Shown here: one piece after another, positions 1 through 8,865 of the stretch | Numbering within the stretch: the first letter of the stretch is position 1 | How the letters are laid out: the number at the start of each line of letters is the position of its first letter | Assembly (NCBI GenBank): GCA_963784805.1 | Contig: CAWASR010000008.1 | Location: 744,001-808,000, forward strand | DNA: 64,000 nucleotides | DNA from: Roseiarcus sp963784805 | GTDB taxonomy: Bacteria; Pseudomonadota; Alphaproteobacteria; Rhizobiales; Beijerinckiaceae | Direction: 5' to 3' | The notes under the pieces: generated by a model | Seen by the model: only the letters and a program-made list of their open reading frames with translations | Database searches by the model: none | Told to the model about the DNA's origin: nothing | Program-made: the position numbers and the translations under genes

Positions 1-377
1 TGCCATTATTGCCGTGTTGGGCACGGCCACATGCTAGCACTCGGCGTTGATAAACGAAAGCGGCATCTAGCACAGGCGGAAAATGTGCGAATGGCGTCCC
101 TCCCCCCGGCCCGGAAAATGAACAACCGGCGCAGCCCGCATTCGTTTTCGGGTAGCGGACGGAACGCTAATGCGCGAGCATGCGCTCTCAACCGTTCAGG
201 CCCGGCCCACGACAAAGCCCACGGAGCGCCGCCACGCTCGACATGCCCACACTTTCGGCCGCCAGCGCGGATTGCGCCGCCGTCAGGCGGGCGATCGTGT
301 TCGTGTCCAACCACCGAGGGACCAGCCTTCGCCCGAGGCGGTCGCCGGGCATGCCGGCCTCTCCGCCGCGTTCGTCT
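1..377. other. left-edge stretch without a recognisable gene
   Basis: Several frames stay open on both strands, but their translations are arginine- and proline-rich and match no family I know, as expected for non-coding GC-rich DNA. It lies downstream of the minus-strand NfeD gene. I see no tRNA and no clear terminator hairpin. Confidence 0.4.
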
Positions 378-827
378 TCAGACCCGCTCGACCCGCAATA
401 GCGAGCCCTGCTCGACCGCGACGACCCTGACTTTCGCGCCTGACGGACAATCCGCGCCCGCGACCCGCCACGAACTGTCGCCGACGCGAATGCGGCCATA
501 GCCGCGCACGATCGCTTCGTCGAGAAAGAAATCCGCGCCTATCAACCCGTGCGCCCGGCTCGAAGGCAGCGGGCCGGGTCGCGCGTCAAGCGAGCCATAG
601 ACGCGCCGGCCGACGAATACGAGCGTGACGACCAGCACGCCGAACAGCAGCAGTTGCGACGTAAGGCCGATCGCGGCGAAATAGGCGATCGCACCGACGA
701 TCGCCGCCGCCGCGCCGATCCAGATCAGGAAGGCGCCCGGCACAAACGTCTCGGCGGCGCACAGAAACAAACCGCCGACGAGCCAGACGAGCGCACCAAG
801 GTGGGTCCACGAGATATTATCGAACAA
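378..827 (-). CDS. NfeD family membrane protein
   Basis: This 149-residue protein has three hydrophobic segments near residues 11-30, 31-51 and 55-74. A C-terminal soluble part follows, containing GLIGADFF and GRIRVGDSSWRV, typical of the small beta-barrel (OB-like) domain of short NfeD proteins. NfeD proteins accompany SPFH/stomatin-like proteins, and this gene lies 18 bases downstream of one on the same strand, so the two probably form an operon and a membrane complex. The start ATG follows the SPFH stop closely. The biochemical role of short NfeD proteins is not settled; membrane-microdomain maintenance is the usual suggestion. Confidence 0.9.
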   Translation of the reverse strand: MFDNISWTHLGALVWLVGGLFLCAAETFVPGAFLIWIGAAAAIVGAIAYFAAIGLTSQLLLFGVLVVTLVFVGRRVYGSLDARPGPLPSSRAHGLIGADFFLDEAIVRGYGRIRVGDSSWRVAGADCPSGAKVRVVAVEQGSLLRVERV

Positions 828-845
828 GCGGAGCTCCTAGCGAGT

Positions 846-1895
846 TCAGGCTGTCCAGGGAGACTGCGCGGCGGGCGGCGCGTTCGACGGCGCCTGCCCG
901 GCGGGTTGAGACGGCGCCGGCGTATCGGGAACGCTGCGGTTCGTCCTGCGCGCGCGGAGAGCGGCCTCGCTTGCGGCGGTCTCGCCGAACGCGCCCGCGG
1001 CGATCTGGCTGATCCCGCCGAGCGTCCCGGCGAGCGAGGCCAACTCCATGGGCACGATGAAAACCTTTTGATTTGGCGCCTCGGCCAGCGCCTGGAGGGC
1101 GCGCACGTATTTGTCGGCGATGAGATAATTGATCGCGGCCGGGTCGCCCTGGGCCGTCGCTTCGCTGACCAGCCGGGTGGCCGTCGCCTCCGCCTGGGCG
1201 GAGCGCTCGCGCGCTTCCGCCGCGCGAAAGGCGGCTTCGCGCTGCCCCTCGGCCTCCAGCACGACCGCGGCTTTGCGTCCCTCGGCCCGGGTGATGTCGG
1301 CCTGCCGCATGCCCTCGGCCTCCAGTATCACCGCGCGCTTTTCGCGCTCCGCCTTCATCTGCCGCGCCATGGAATCGACCAGATCCCTCGGCGGCTCGAT
1401 GTCCTTGATCTCGATTCGGGTGACCTTGATTCCCCACGGCTCCGAAGCCGCGTCGATCACGCTGAGCAGACGCTGGTTGATCTCGTCGCGGTGTGACAGC
1501 AACTGGTCGAGGTCCATCGATCCCATCACGGTGCGCACGTTGGTCATCACCAGATTGAGCAGCGCCTGTTCGAGATTGGAGATCTCGTAGGAGGCGCGGC
1601 GCACGTCGAGCACCTGATAGAAGGCGACGCCGTCGACCTTCACCGTCGCATTGTCCTTGGTGATGATCTCCTGGCCTGGCACCTCGATGACCTGCTCCAT
1701 CACATTGAGCTTGCGGCCGACGCTGTCGACATAGGGAAAGATGAGGCCCAGCCCGGGCGTCAGCGTTTTGTAGTATTTGCCGAACCTTTCGACTGTGTAG
1801 TTGTAGCCTTGCGGCACTTGCCGCACGCCCATCAGCACCGTGATGACGATGAAAGCGACGATGATGATGGCGAAGACGCTGACCCCCTCGATCAT
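846..1895 (-). CDS. SPFH/Band 7 (stomatin/QmcA-like) membrane protein
   Basis: The protein has 349 residues. An N-terminal membrane anchor (about residues 3-23) leads into the Band 7 domain, which starts at VPQGYNYTVERFGKYYKTL and runs to about residue 200. An Ala/Glu/Arg-rich coiled coil (AEGRKAAVVLEAEGQREAA and neighbours) follows, then a proline-rich tail. This order is typical of QmcA/slipin proteins that form large membrane-associated oligomers. A GGAGATC ribosome-binding site precedes the ATG. Partnership with the downstream NfeD gene is the standard arrangement for this family. Confidence 0.93.
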   Translation of the reverse strand: MIEGVSVFAIIIVAFIVITVLMGVRQVPQGYNYTVERFGKYYKTLTPGLGLIFPYVDSVGRKLNVMEQVIEVPGQEIITKDNATVKVDGVAFYQVLDVRRASYEISNLEQALLNLVMTNVRTVMGSMDLDQLLSHRDEINQRLLSVIDAASEPWGIKVTRIEIKDIEPPRDLVDSMARQMKAEREKRAVILEAEGMRQADITRAEGRKAAVVLEAEGQREAAFRAAEARERSAQAEATATRLVSEATAQGDPAAINYLIADKYVRALQALAEAPNQKVFIVPMELASLAGTLGGISQIAAGAFGETAASEAALRARRTNRSVPDTPAPSQPAGQAPSNAPPAAQSPWTA

Positions 1896-2138
1896 GGAAC
1901 GATCTCCATTGCCCCCGGCGGCCGACGCGCCCGTCCGAATCGGCGACCCCGGGAGCGCGCAATGTAGCGGCGATTTCTCTTGCTCGCCACGAAGGTCGCC
2001 GCGCCCGCCGAACAGTCCCGCGATTTATTCAAGCCCGGCGCCGGCGGGGCAGGGCTTGCCCGCATTCGCCCTTCGCGCGCGGATTGATCCTCCCGATGGG
2101 TCGGGCAGGAAGGCCGGCCGTCGCCCGCCGGCGTTCGC

Positions 2139-2972
2139 TCACTCCGCCAGCGCCACGCCAACGCCGCCAGCGCTCAAGGCCCGGCCAGCGGCGCTCGCCT
2201 CTTCGACCCGATCGATCCGCAGCAGCGCGAGCGCCTCGCGCCCTGACGACGAGCCGAGCGTCCCGACCGCGAGTTCGCCGTCGAGGATCGGAGTCCCCGG
2301 GGCCGGGGCGGCGGCGGCGACCTTGACCCGCGCCACGCGTTTGCGCGCCGACCCGCGGTGCTTCATGCGCGAGACCACCTCCTGGCCGACGTAGCAGCCC
2401 TTTTCGAAGTCGACGCCGTTGATAAGGTCGAGATTGGCGTCGTGCGGAAAGGCGTCTCCATAGGGGTAGTCCACGCCTCCCTTCGGCACGCCGGCGCTGA
2501 TGCGCAACGCCTCGTACTGGTTGGCGTTCGCCTCGCCGACCGCGACCGCCCTGGCGCGCGGCAAGATCGCGCGCCAGCCGAGTCGCTTGTCGCGCGGGTC
2601 GGCATAGACAATGCCGCCGGGCGCGTCGTCTGGCTCCCCTCCCCAAAAGGCGACGACGCCGTGGTCGGCGCTTTCGTCGGCGATCGCCAGCTTGGCGCGC
2701 AACTTGTAGAAGCCGAGCCGCTTGGCGAGATCGGCCGCCTGGGAGGAGGCGCAGTCGATGAGGTAGGCCGCGCCTGCTTCAGCGGAGACGCGCGCAACCA
2801 GCATGTCGAACACAATCTTGCCCTGGGGCGAGAGCAGCGCGGCGTAGCAGGCCTCGCCTGGACGCAACCGCCCGACGTCGTTGGTCAGCAGACCCTGCAG
2901 GAAGCCCGTCGCGTCCTCGCCGGCGACGCGAACCACGCCGCGATCCTCGAGCAGGGCGGCTTTCTTCGTCAT
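2139..2972 (-). CDS. ygfZ: YgfZ/GcvT-like folate-binding protein
   Basis: This 277-residue protein carries the YgfZ signature KGCYVGQE at residues 191-198, including the conserved cysteine, in a GcvT-like fold. YgfZ proteins bind tetrahydrofolate and help maintain or assemble certain iron-sulfur enzymes. The gene is transcribed away from the dihydroorotase-like gene, with about 80 bases between the two starts that should hold both promoters. This gene pair is common in Rhizobiales. It is one of several folate-linked genes in the left third of the window. Confidence 0.93.
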   Translation of the reverse strand: MTKKAALLEDRGVVRVAGEDATGFLQGLLTNDVGRLRPGEACYAALLSPQGKIVFDMLVARVSAEAGAAYLIDCASSQAADLAKRLGFYKLRAKLAIADESADHGVVAFWGGEPDDAPGGIVYADPRDKRLGWRAILPRARAVAVGEANANQYEALRISAGVPKGGVDYPYGDAFPHDANLDLINGVDFEKGCYVGQEVVSRMKHRGSARKRVARVKVAAAAPAPGTPILDGELAVGTLGSSSGREALALLRIDRVEEASAAGRALSAGGVGVALAE

Positions 2973-3052
2973 GGCGGATTCTCCGGTCGCGCTTGCAATG
3001 CCGCAACGTGTTAATTAGGCCGCTTGAGCCCTCGCGCAAGGAAGAACGCGCC

Positions 3053-4372
3053 ATGCCGCGCAACTTCGATCTCGTTCTGGCGAACGCGACCGTGGTCAAC
3101 CACGACGGCGCAGGTTTGCGCGACATCGGCGTCCGCGACGGGCGGATCGCCGAGATCGGCGATTTGAGCGCGGCTGGCGCGGGCGAGCGCGTCGAATGCC
3201 GGGGCCTGCACATTCTTCCTGGCGTCATCGACTCGCAGGTGCATTTTCGCGAACCGGGCCTCGTCCACAAGGAGGATCTGGAGACAGGCTCGCGCGCGGC
3301 CGCGCTGGGCGGGGTTACGTCCGTGTTCGAGATGCCCAACACCGACCCGACGACGACCACCGCCGAGGCGCTCGCCGACAAGCTCCGCCGCGCGAAAGGG
3401 CGCATGCACTGCGACTTCGCCTTCTGGGTCGGCGGGACGCACGACAACGTCGCCGACATTCCCGAACTCGAGCGTCTGCCCGGCGCGGCGGGGATCAAGG
3501 TGTTCATGGGCTCCTCGACCGGCGGGCTCTTGGTCTCCGACGACGCTGGCGTCAAGGCGATCCTGAGACAGACTCGTCGGCGCGCCGCCTTCCACAGCGA
3601 GGACGAACGGCGTCTCGAGGAGCGCAAGCCTTTTCGGGTTCCGGGCGATCCGTCCTCGCATCCCCTCTGGCGCGACGAGATCGCAGCCCTGCGCTCGACT
3701 GAACGCCTCGTTCGCCTCGCCCGCGAGGCCCGCGCGCAAGTCCACGTGCTGCATGTCTCGACCGCCAGGGAGATCGAGTTCCTTGCGCTCGCCAAGGACG
3801 TCGCGAGCTGCGAGGCGACGCCGCATCATCTGACCTTGAGCGCCGAGGACTATCCGCGCCTGGGGACGAAGGTCCAAATGAACCCGCCGATCAGGGGTCC
3901 GGAGCATCGCGACGCGATCTGGCGCGGCATGAGTCAAGGGGTGGTCGACGTCCTCGGCTCCGATCACGCGCCGCACACGCTCGAAGAAAAGGCCAGGCCC
4001 TATCCGGCGAGTCCGTCGGGCATGACCGGCGTGCAGACGCTGGTTCCGATCATGCTCGACCACGTCAACGCCGGACGGCTGAGCCTGCAGCGCTTGGTCG
4101 ATCTGACCAGCGCCGGGCCTCAGCGCATCTTCGGGATCATCGGCAAGGGCCGCATCGCCGCCGGCTACGACGCCGACTTTACGGTGGTCGACATGAAGCG
4201 CATCGAGACGATTAGCGATTCCTGGATCGCCTCCCGCTGCGCTTGGACGCCCTACGACGGCAAGTCCGTGACCGGCTGGCCGGTCGGGACCTTTGTGCGC
4301 GGACGCCGGGTGATGTGGGAGGGGGAGCTCGCGGCGCCGTCGGGGGGCGAGGCGGTGAGGTTTTGGGGCTGA
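3053..4372 (+). CDS. dihydroorotase-like amidohydrolase
   Basis: The 439-residue product belongs to the cyclic amidohydrolase family (dihydroorotase/allantoinase group). It has DSQVHFREPGLVHKEDLETG at residues 60 onward, HVLHVSTAREI, and the late metal/catalytic stretch LGSDHAPHT. The first histidine of the usual D-x-H-x-H metal motif is glutamine (Q62) while H64 is kept, a variant I recall in rhizobial members annotated as dihydroorotase. The start at 3053 was chosen because the family N-terminus begins MPRNFDLVLANATVV and AAGGAAGAA lies just upstream. It converges with the next gene, 13 bases away. PyrC-like activity is inferred. Confidence 0.85.
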   Translation: MPRNFDLVLANATVVNHDGAGLRDIGVRDGRIAEIGDLSAAGAGERVECRGLHILPGVIDSQVHFREPGLVHKEDLETGSRAAALGGVTSVFEMPNTDPTTTTAEALADKLRRAKGRMHCDFAFWVGGTHDNVADIPELERLPGAAGIKVFMGSSTGGLLVSDDAGVKAILRQTRRRAAFHSEDERRLEERKPFRVPGDPSSHPLWRDEIAALRSTERLVRLAREARAQVHVLHVSTAREIEFLALAKDVASCEATPHHLTLSAEDYPRLGTKVQMNPPIRGPEHRDAIWRGMSQGVVDVLGSDHAPHTLEEKARPYPASPSGMTGVQTLVPIMLDHVNAGRLSLQRLVDLTSAGPQRIFGIIGKGRIAAGYDADFTVVDMKRIETISDSWIASRCAWTPYDGKSVTGWPVGTFVRGRRVMWEGELAAPSGGEAVRFWG

Positions 4373-4385
4373 AGAGCAAAAGCGC

Positions 4386-5672
4386 CTACGCCGCCGCCAC
4401 CTGCATCGTCAGCCATGTCGCCGCGACCGCCGGCTTCTGCGCGCCCTCGATCTCGACGCTGAGCTCGTAGGTCAATTGCCATTCACGCGGCGAACGCGCC
4501 GTCACGGAGCGAAGCGTGAAGCGCCCGCGCACGCGGCTTCCCGCACGCACGGGATTGAGAAAGCGCACCTTGTCGAAGCCGTAGTTCACGCCGTGTGCGG
4601 TCCCCTCGATCCTGGGCAGCGCGCTGTAAGCCATGGCGGAGAGCAGCGACAGGGTGAGGAACCCATGCGCGACCGTCCCCCCGAACACGGTCGCGGCCGC
4701 CCGCTCGGGGTCGATGTGGATGAACTGCTCGTCCTCGGTGACCTTGGCGAAGGCGTCGATGCGCGCCTGGTCGACGACCAGCCAATCGGAAACGAAAGTC
4801 TCGCCCACGCGCCGGACGAGGTCGCCGGCCGCGATCGTCCGCCCCTGCGGTCCGGCGCTCATTTGTTGTCTCCAAACATGGGCGGCGGCGGCGGCGACGC
4901 CGACGCCGCCGTCGACCGGCACGATCGCGCCCGTCGTGTAGGCGCCGCCGAGCCCGGTCAGGAACAGGATGGCGCCCGCGATGTCCTCGGGACGTCCGAG
5001 ACGGCCCATCGGCACCGCCTTCGCGCCCCGCGCCGCACCCGCCTCGTCCCGAAGCGCGAATTGGGTCATGCTGGTCGCGAACGGCCCGGGCGCGACGGCG
5101 TTGATGGTCACCTGCCGGCCGGCGAATTCCTGGGCCAGAATTCGGGTCAAATGGTGCACGGCCGACTTGGAGGCTGCATAGGAATAAGCGTTTTCGGATT
5201 GAGTGACGGAGCCCATCACGGAGCCGATGTTGACGACCGTCGAGGGTCTCTCCAGGCTCGCGGAGGCGACCAGCATCGGCGCGAGATCGCGCGTCAGGGA
5301 GAACAGGCCCGCGACGTTCACGCTCATCACCCGCTCCCACGCTTTCCAGGGGAAACTCTCGAACGGCTCGCCCCAGTTCGCGCCGGCGTTGTTGACGAGA
5401 ATATGCAGTGCGTCGGTTCGCCTGCGCGTCTCGGCCGCCAGCGCGGCGACGCCCTCCTCGCTCGCGACCGTGCCGCCAAACCCCTCGCACGGCCCCAGCG
5501 CCGACAGCTCCCTGGCCGCCGCCTCGCAGGCTTCCGCCTTGCGCGAGGCGATCAGCACCCTCGCCCCGGCGGTCAGCAGCGCCTCAACGCAGATTCGCCC
5601 CAGCCCCGTCGCCCCGCCGGTGACGAGCGCCGTTCGGCCGCGGACGGAAAAGAGATCGCTCAAGGCCAGCAT
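4386..5672 (-). CDS. SDR dehydrogenase fused to MaoC-like hydratase domain
   Basis: The 428-residue frame encodes two enzymes. Residues 1-265 are a short-chain dehydrogenase with TGGATGLG (18-25), NNAG, and a catalytic S151/Y165/K169 set. Residues ~271-425 are a MaoC-like hot-dog domain (EDEQFIHIDPERAAATVFGG, AHGFLTLSLL). Together they would suit hydration and oxidation of an acyl thioester; the exact substrate is unknown. The MaoC part begins at an in-frame ATG (4862) preceded by TTTGGAGA, a good ribosome-binding site. The join therefore looks like two adjacent genes whose intervening stop was lost within a GCG-repeat-rich linker. MaoC alone may also be translated from M271. Confidence 0.85.
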   Translation of the reverse strand: MLALSDLFSVRGRTALVTGGATGLGRICVEALLTAGARVLIASRKAEACEAAARELSALGPCEGFGGTVASEEGVAALAAETRRRTDALHILVNNAGANWGEPFESFPWKAWERVMSVNVAGLFSLTRDLAPMLVASASLERPSTVVNIGSVMGSVTQSENAYSYAASKSAVHHLTRILAQEFAGRQVTINAVAPGPFATSMTQFALRDEAGAARGAKAVPMGRLGRPEDIAGAILFLTGLGGAYTTGAIVPVDGGVGVAAAAAHVWRQQMSAGPQGRTIAAGDLVRRVGETFVSDWLVVDQARIDAFAKVTEDEQFIHIDPERAAATVFGGTVAHGFLTLSLLSAMAYSALPRIEGTAHGVNYGFDKVRFLNPVRAGSRVRGRFTLRSVTARSPREWQLTYELSVEIEGAQKPAVAATWLTMQVAAA

Positions 5673-5742
5673 GCTTCCTCCTCAAGGCTCGAAGCGACGG
5701 CGAACTCGGCGAACGCCGCGCCTTCGCCGACGCGCGCTCACC

Positions 5743-6405
5743 TTACAAGACTGTCGGGCCCCCCTTGGCCAGCGCGCGCATATAGGCGGGCCGGGCGCGA
5801 ATGCGTCGCAGGAAATCCCAGAGATTGGGCCGGCGCGCGTCGAGTCCGGCGCGGGCGGCGGCGGCCTCCAGGGGAAAGCTCATCTGAATGTCAGCCGCCG
5901 AAAAGACGTCGCCGGCGAACCATTGGCGACCGTCAAGCTCGCCCTCGAGAAAATCGAGATGGCGCCCGATCTGCGGGTCGACAAAGGAGGCGAGCCCCTT
6001 TGCAGCCATCGCGCGGGCGACTGGACGGACGAGAACCGGCGCGCCGCGCGGCAGCCGTTTCAGCACCAGCTTCAACAGCAGCGGCGGCATCAGCGAGCCT
6101 TCCGCGTAATGCATGAAATAGACGTAACGCAGGCCCTCCGGCGACCCGGGCGGGGGGCGGAAGCGGCCGGCGCCGTAGGCGTCGACAAGGTATTCCAGAA
6201 TGGCGCCGGACTCGGCGAGCGTTTTGTCGCCGTCGGAGATCACGGGCGATTTGCCGAGCCGATGCACGGCCCTGAGCGAAGCCGGCGCCAACAGGGTCTG
6301 TGGATCACGCGCATAGTGGCGGATTTCATAGTCCAGACCGAGTTCCTCGAGCAGCCAGAGGACCCGCTGGGAGCGCGAATGGTCGAGGTGATGGACGACG
6401 ATCAT
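5743..6405 (-). CDS. glutathione S-transferase family protein
   Basis: The product is about 220 residues. It has an N-terminal thioredoxin-like domain (MIVVHHLDHSRSQRVLWLLE) with the cis-proline region GKSPVISDGDKTLAESGAIL, followed by an all-helical C-terminal domain (SFPLEAAAARAGLDARRPNL). This is the standard two-domain layout of cytosolic glutathione transferases. The start at 6405 was preferred over an upstream in-frame ATG because the upstream extension is arginine-rich and unlike the family. It is divergent from the FMN reductase gene. Substrate unknown; detoxification by glutathione conjugation is the family role. Confidence 0.9.
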   Translation of the reverse strand: MIVVHHLDHSRSQRVLWLLEELGLDYEIRHYARDPQTLLAPASLRAVHRLGKSPVISDGDKTLAESGAILEYLVDAYGAGRFRPPPGSPEGLRYVYFMHYAEGSLMPPLLLKLVLKRLPRGAPVLVRPVARAMAAKGLASFVDPQIGRHLDFLEGELDGRQWFAGDVFSAADIQMSFPLEAAAARAGLDARRPNLWDFLRRIRARPAYMRALAKGGPTVL

Positions 6406-6595
6406 TAGCTCACAAATCCGGGCGCCTGCGTCGCGCGAGCGTCGTCGGTATCGCGGGGTTTGGCAAGGCCGGGCTGGGCGGCGCACGCCGGCAGCGCCCG
6501 TCGGCGATATTGCGCCGTTCGACGCGGGCGCGCTACGATGATGGGCGTGGAGCCCCGCCGACCGCCCCGGAACATTGGATTATTGGAGAGCGCCG

Positions 6596-7156
6596 ATGAC
6601 CGTCGACAAGCCGCTTCATTTTGTCGTCATGGTCGGCAGCCTGCGCCGCGCCTCGTTCAACGCGGCGATCGCGCGCGCCCTGCCGGCGCTCGCCCCGGAC
6701 GGGGTGTCGATCGCGCCGCTCGGCTCGGTCGGCGACTTTCCGCTCTATAACCACGACATTCAGCTCGAGGGCTTTCCGCCCGCGGTGACCGCGATGGCCG
6801 AGGCGATCCGCAAGGCCGACGGCGTCATCATCGTGACGCCGGAGTACAATCACACCATCCCCGGCGTCCTCAAAAACGCGATCGACTGGATCTCCCGACT
6901 GCCCAATCAGCCGTTCGCCGCCAAGCCGGTCGCTATCGAGAGCGCCTCGCAGGGTCTCTGGGGCGGTCTGCGCGCCCAGCTCGCCTTGCGCCAGATGTTC
7001 GTCTATCTCGACGGCCGCGTCCTCAGCAAGCCCGAGATCATCATTCCCCAGGTCAACACGAAAATCGACCCGGAAACCGGCGAACTGACCGACCCGGCGA
7101 CGCGCGGCTTCATTGCCGACCAGCTCAAGGCCTTCGCCGCCTTTGTCCGGCGTTGA
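6596..7156 (+). CDS. NADPH-dependent FMN reductase
   Basis: This 186-residue flavodoxin-fold protein has the phosphate-binding VGSLRRASFNAAIARAL near the N-terminus and the flavin-ring segment VTPEYNHTIPGVLKNAIDW in the middle. Both are hallmarks of the NADPH-dependent FMN reductase/chromate (quinone) reductase family. The start at 6596 is supported by GGAGAG eight bases upstream; a start 21 bases earlier is less likely. It probably protects against quinone or other electrophilic stress. The nitrilase-family gene follows 31 bases downstream on the same strand, so co-transcription is likely. Confidence 0.92.
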   Translation: MTVDKPLHFVVMVGSLRRASFNAAIARALPALAPDGVSIAPLGSVGDFPLYNHDIQLEGFPPAVTAMAEAIRKADGVIIVTPEYNHTIPGVLKNAIDWISRLPNQPFAAKPVAIESASQGLWGGLRAQLALRQMFVYLDGRVLSKPEIIIPQVNTKIDPETGELTDPATRGFIADQLKAFAAFVRR

Positions 7157-7187
7157 CGGGTCCGGACGCTCGGATCAGAGTAAATCT

Positions 7188-8024
7188 ATGAAAGTCTCTC
7201 TCATTCAGATGAACTCGATCAGCGACAAGGCCGCCAACGTGGCGGCGGCGGAAGCGTTGATCGAGAAGGCGGTCCAGGAAGAGGGTCCCGACTGGCTGCT
7301 GCTGCCGGAGCAGTTCGATTGGGCCGGCGGCGTCAGGGGGGATAAGTTCGTCAACGCCGAGAGCTTCCCTGGCGGCCCGGCCTATGAAATGGCGCGCCGG
7401 CAGGCAATCAGACATCGCATCTTCGTTCATGCCGGCTCGATCATGGAAAGGATCGACGGCGATGAGCGCATCCACAACACCTCGGTCGTCTTCAACCGCG
7501 AGGGCGAGGAGATCGCGCGCTATCGCAAGATCCACCTGTTCGACGTGACGACGCCCGACGGCGCCTCTTACAGGGAAAGCGCGACGGTGAAGGCGGGCGA
7601 CGCGGTCGTGACCTACGATTGCGAAGGCGTCACCGTCGGGTGCGCGATCTGCTACGATCTGCGCTTTCCCGACCTGTTTCAGGCATTGGCGGAAAAGGGC
7701 GCGGAAATCATCGCTTTGCCTTCCGCCTTCACGATGCAGACCGGCAAGGACCATTGGGAGGTGCTCCTGCGCGCGCGCGCGATCGAAACCCAGGCCTATG
7801 TCTGCGCCAGCGCCCAGACCGGCGCCTTCGCCTCCGGCAACGAGCAGCGGCAGACCTATGGTCATTCCCTGGTCGCCGACCCGTGGGGCCACGTGATCGC
7901 TATGGCTTCCGACGGCCCGGGCGTCGTCTCCGCCAGGCTCGACCCGGCCAGGGTCAAGCGGGTGCGGGCGATGATTCCGGTCGCCGAGCACAAGGTTAAG
8001 ATCGCCCACTCGTCGGGCGCCTGA
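7188..8024 (+). CDS. carbon-nitrogen hydrolase (Nit1-like amidase)
   Basis: The 278-residue protein has the nitrilase-superfamily triad region: a glutamate in LLLPEQFDWAGG, a lysine in YRKIHLFDV, and the nucleophile in VGCAICYDLRFPDLF. The CYDLRFP form is typical of the Nit1/Nit2 branch, which hydrolyses deaminated glutathione or omega-amide metabolites. The start at 7188 gives the expected N-terminus (MKVSLIQMNS). It sits between an FMN reductase and the corrinoid operon, with 133 bases before the latter. Exact substrate not assignable from sequence alone. Confidence 0.92.
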   Translation: MKVSLIQMNSISDKAANVAAAEALIEKAVQEEGPDWLLLPEQFDWAGGVRGDKFVNAESFPGGPAYEMARRQAIRHRIFVHAGSIMERIDGDERIHNTSVVFNREGEEIARYRKIHLFDVTTPDGASYRESATVKAGDAVVTYDCEGVTVGCAICYDLRFPDLFQALAEKGAEIIALPSAFTMQTGKDHWEVLLRARAIETQAYVCASAQTGAFASGNEQRQTYGHSLVADPWGHVIAMASDGPGVVSARLDPARVKRVRAMIPVAEHKVKIAHSSGA

Positions 8025-8157
8025 CGCCTTTGGCGCCGGGCCGAATCGCAAAATCTTGGGAAGGCGAGGTTTTATTATGCTTTTCGGGCGCGGGCGCGCG
8101 CGCCAATAGTGACCCCAGTCCGCTTTGCCCCGCGGGCTTGACAGCGAGACCTCATTC

Positions 8158-8865
8158 ATGGCGGACGACGACCTCGACCTCTCCACCCTCGCCGACGACG
8201 AACTCGTCGAGCAGATGCATGACGACCTTTACGACGGCCTCAAGGAAGAGATCGAGGTCGGCGTGAGGATCCTGCTCGACCGCGGTTGGGCGCCCTATGA
8301 CGTCCTGACCAAGGCGCTGGTCGAAGGAATGCGCATCGTCGGCGTCGACTTTCGCGACGGCATCCTGTTCGTGCCCGAGGTGCTGATGTCGGCCAACGCG
8401 ATGAAGGCCGGCATGGCGATCCTCAGGCCGCTGCTGGCGGCGACCGGGGCGCCGAAGATGGGCAAGATGGTGATCGGCACCGTCAAGGGCGACATCCACG
8501 ACATCGGGAAGAATCTGGTCTGCATGATGATGGAAGGCGCCGGCTTCGAGGTGTTCGACATCGGCATCAACAACAGCGTCGACAAATATCTCGAGGCGAT
8601 CGAGAAGCACCAGCCCGAGATTCTGGGCATGTCCGCCCTGCTGACGACCACCATGCCCTACATGAAAGTCGTAATCGACACGATGAAGGACAAGGGCATT
8701 CGCGGCGACCATATCGTGCTGGTCGGCGGCGCGCCGCTCAACGAATCTTTCGCCGAAGCGATCGGCGCTGACGCCTATTGCCGCGACGCGGCGGTCGCGG
8801 TCGAAACCGCCAGGACCCTGCTCGCGCGGCGACAAGGCTCGTTGCAGGCGCATGAACAGGCTTGA
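8158..8865 (+). CDS. corrinoid (B12)-binding methyl-carrier protein
   Basis: This 235-residue protein has a helical cap domain (about residues 1-90) followed by a cobalamin-binding Rossmann-like domain. The cobalt-ligand motif D112-x-H114-x-x-G117 is present in GDIHDIGKNLVCMM. This is the layout of MtaC/MtbC/MttC/MtgC-type corrinoid proteins that carry a methyl group between two methyltransferases. It is the first gene of a seven-gene run ending near 14533. The ATG at 8158 was chosen because MADDDLDL fits the family better than the upstream in-frame ATG at 8125. The next gene overlaps its end by 14 bases. Confidence 0.95.
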   Translation: MADDDLDLSTLADDELVEQMHDDLYDGLKEEIEVGVRILLDRGWAPYDVLTKALVEGMRIVGVDFRDGILFVPEVLMSANAMKAGMAILRPLLAATGAPKMGKMVIGTVKGDIHDIGKNLVCMMMEGAGFEVFDIGINNSVDKYLEAIEKHQPEILGMSALLTTTMPYMKVVIDTMKDKGIRGDHIVLVGGAPLNESFAEAIGADAYCRDAAVAVETARTLLARRQGSLQAHEQA

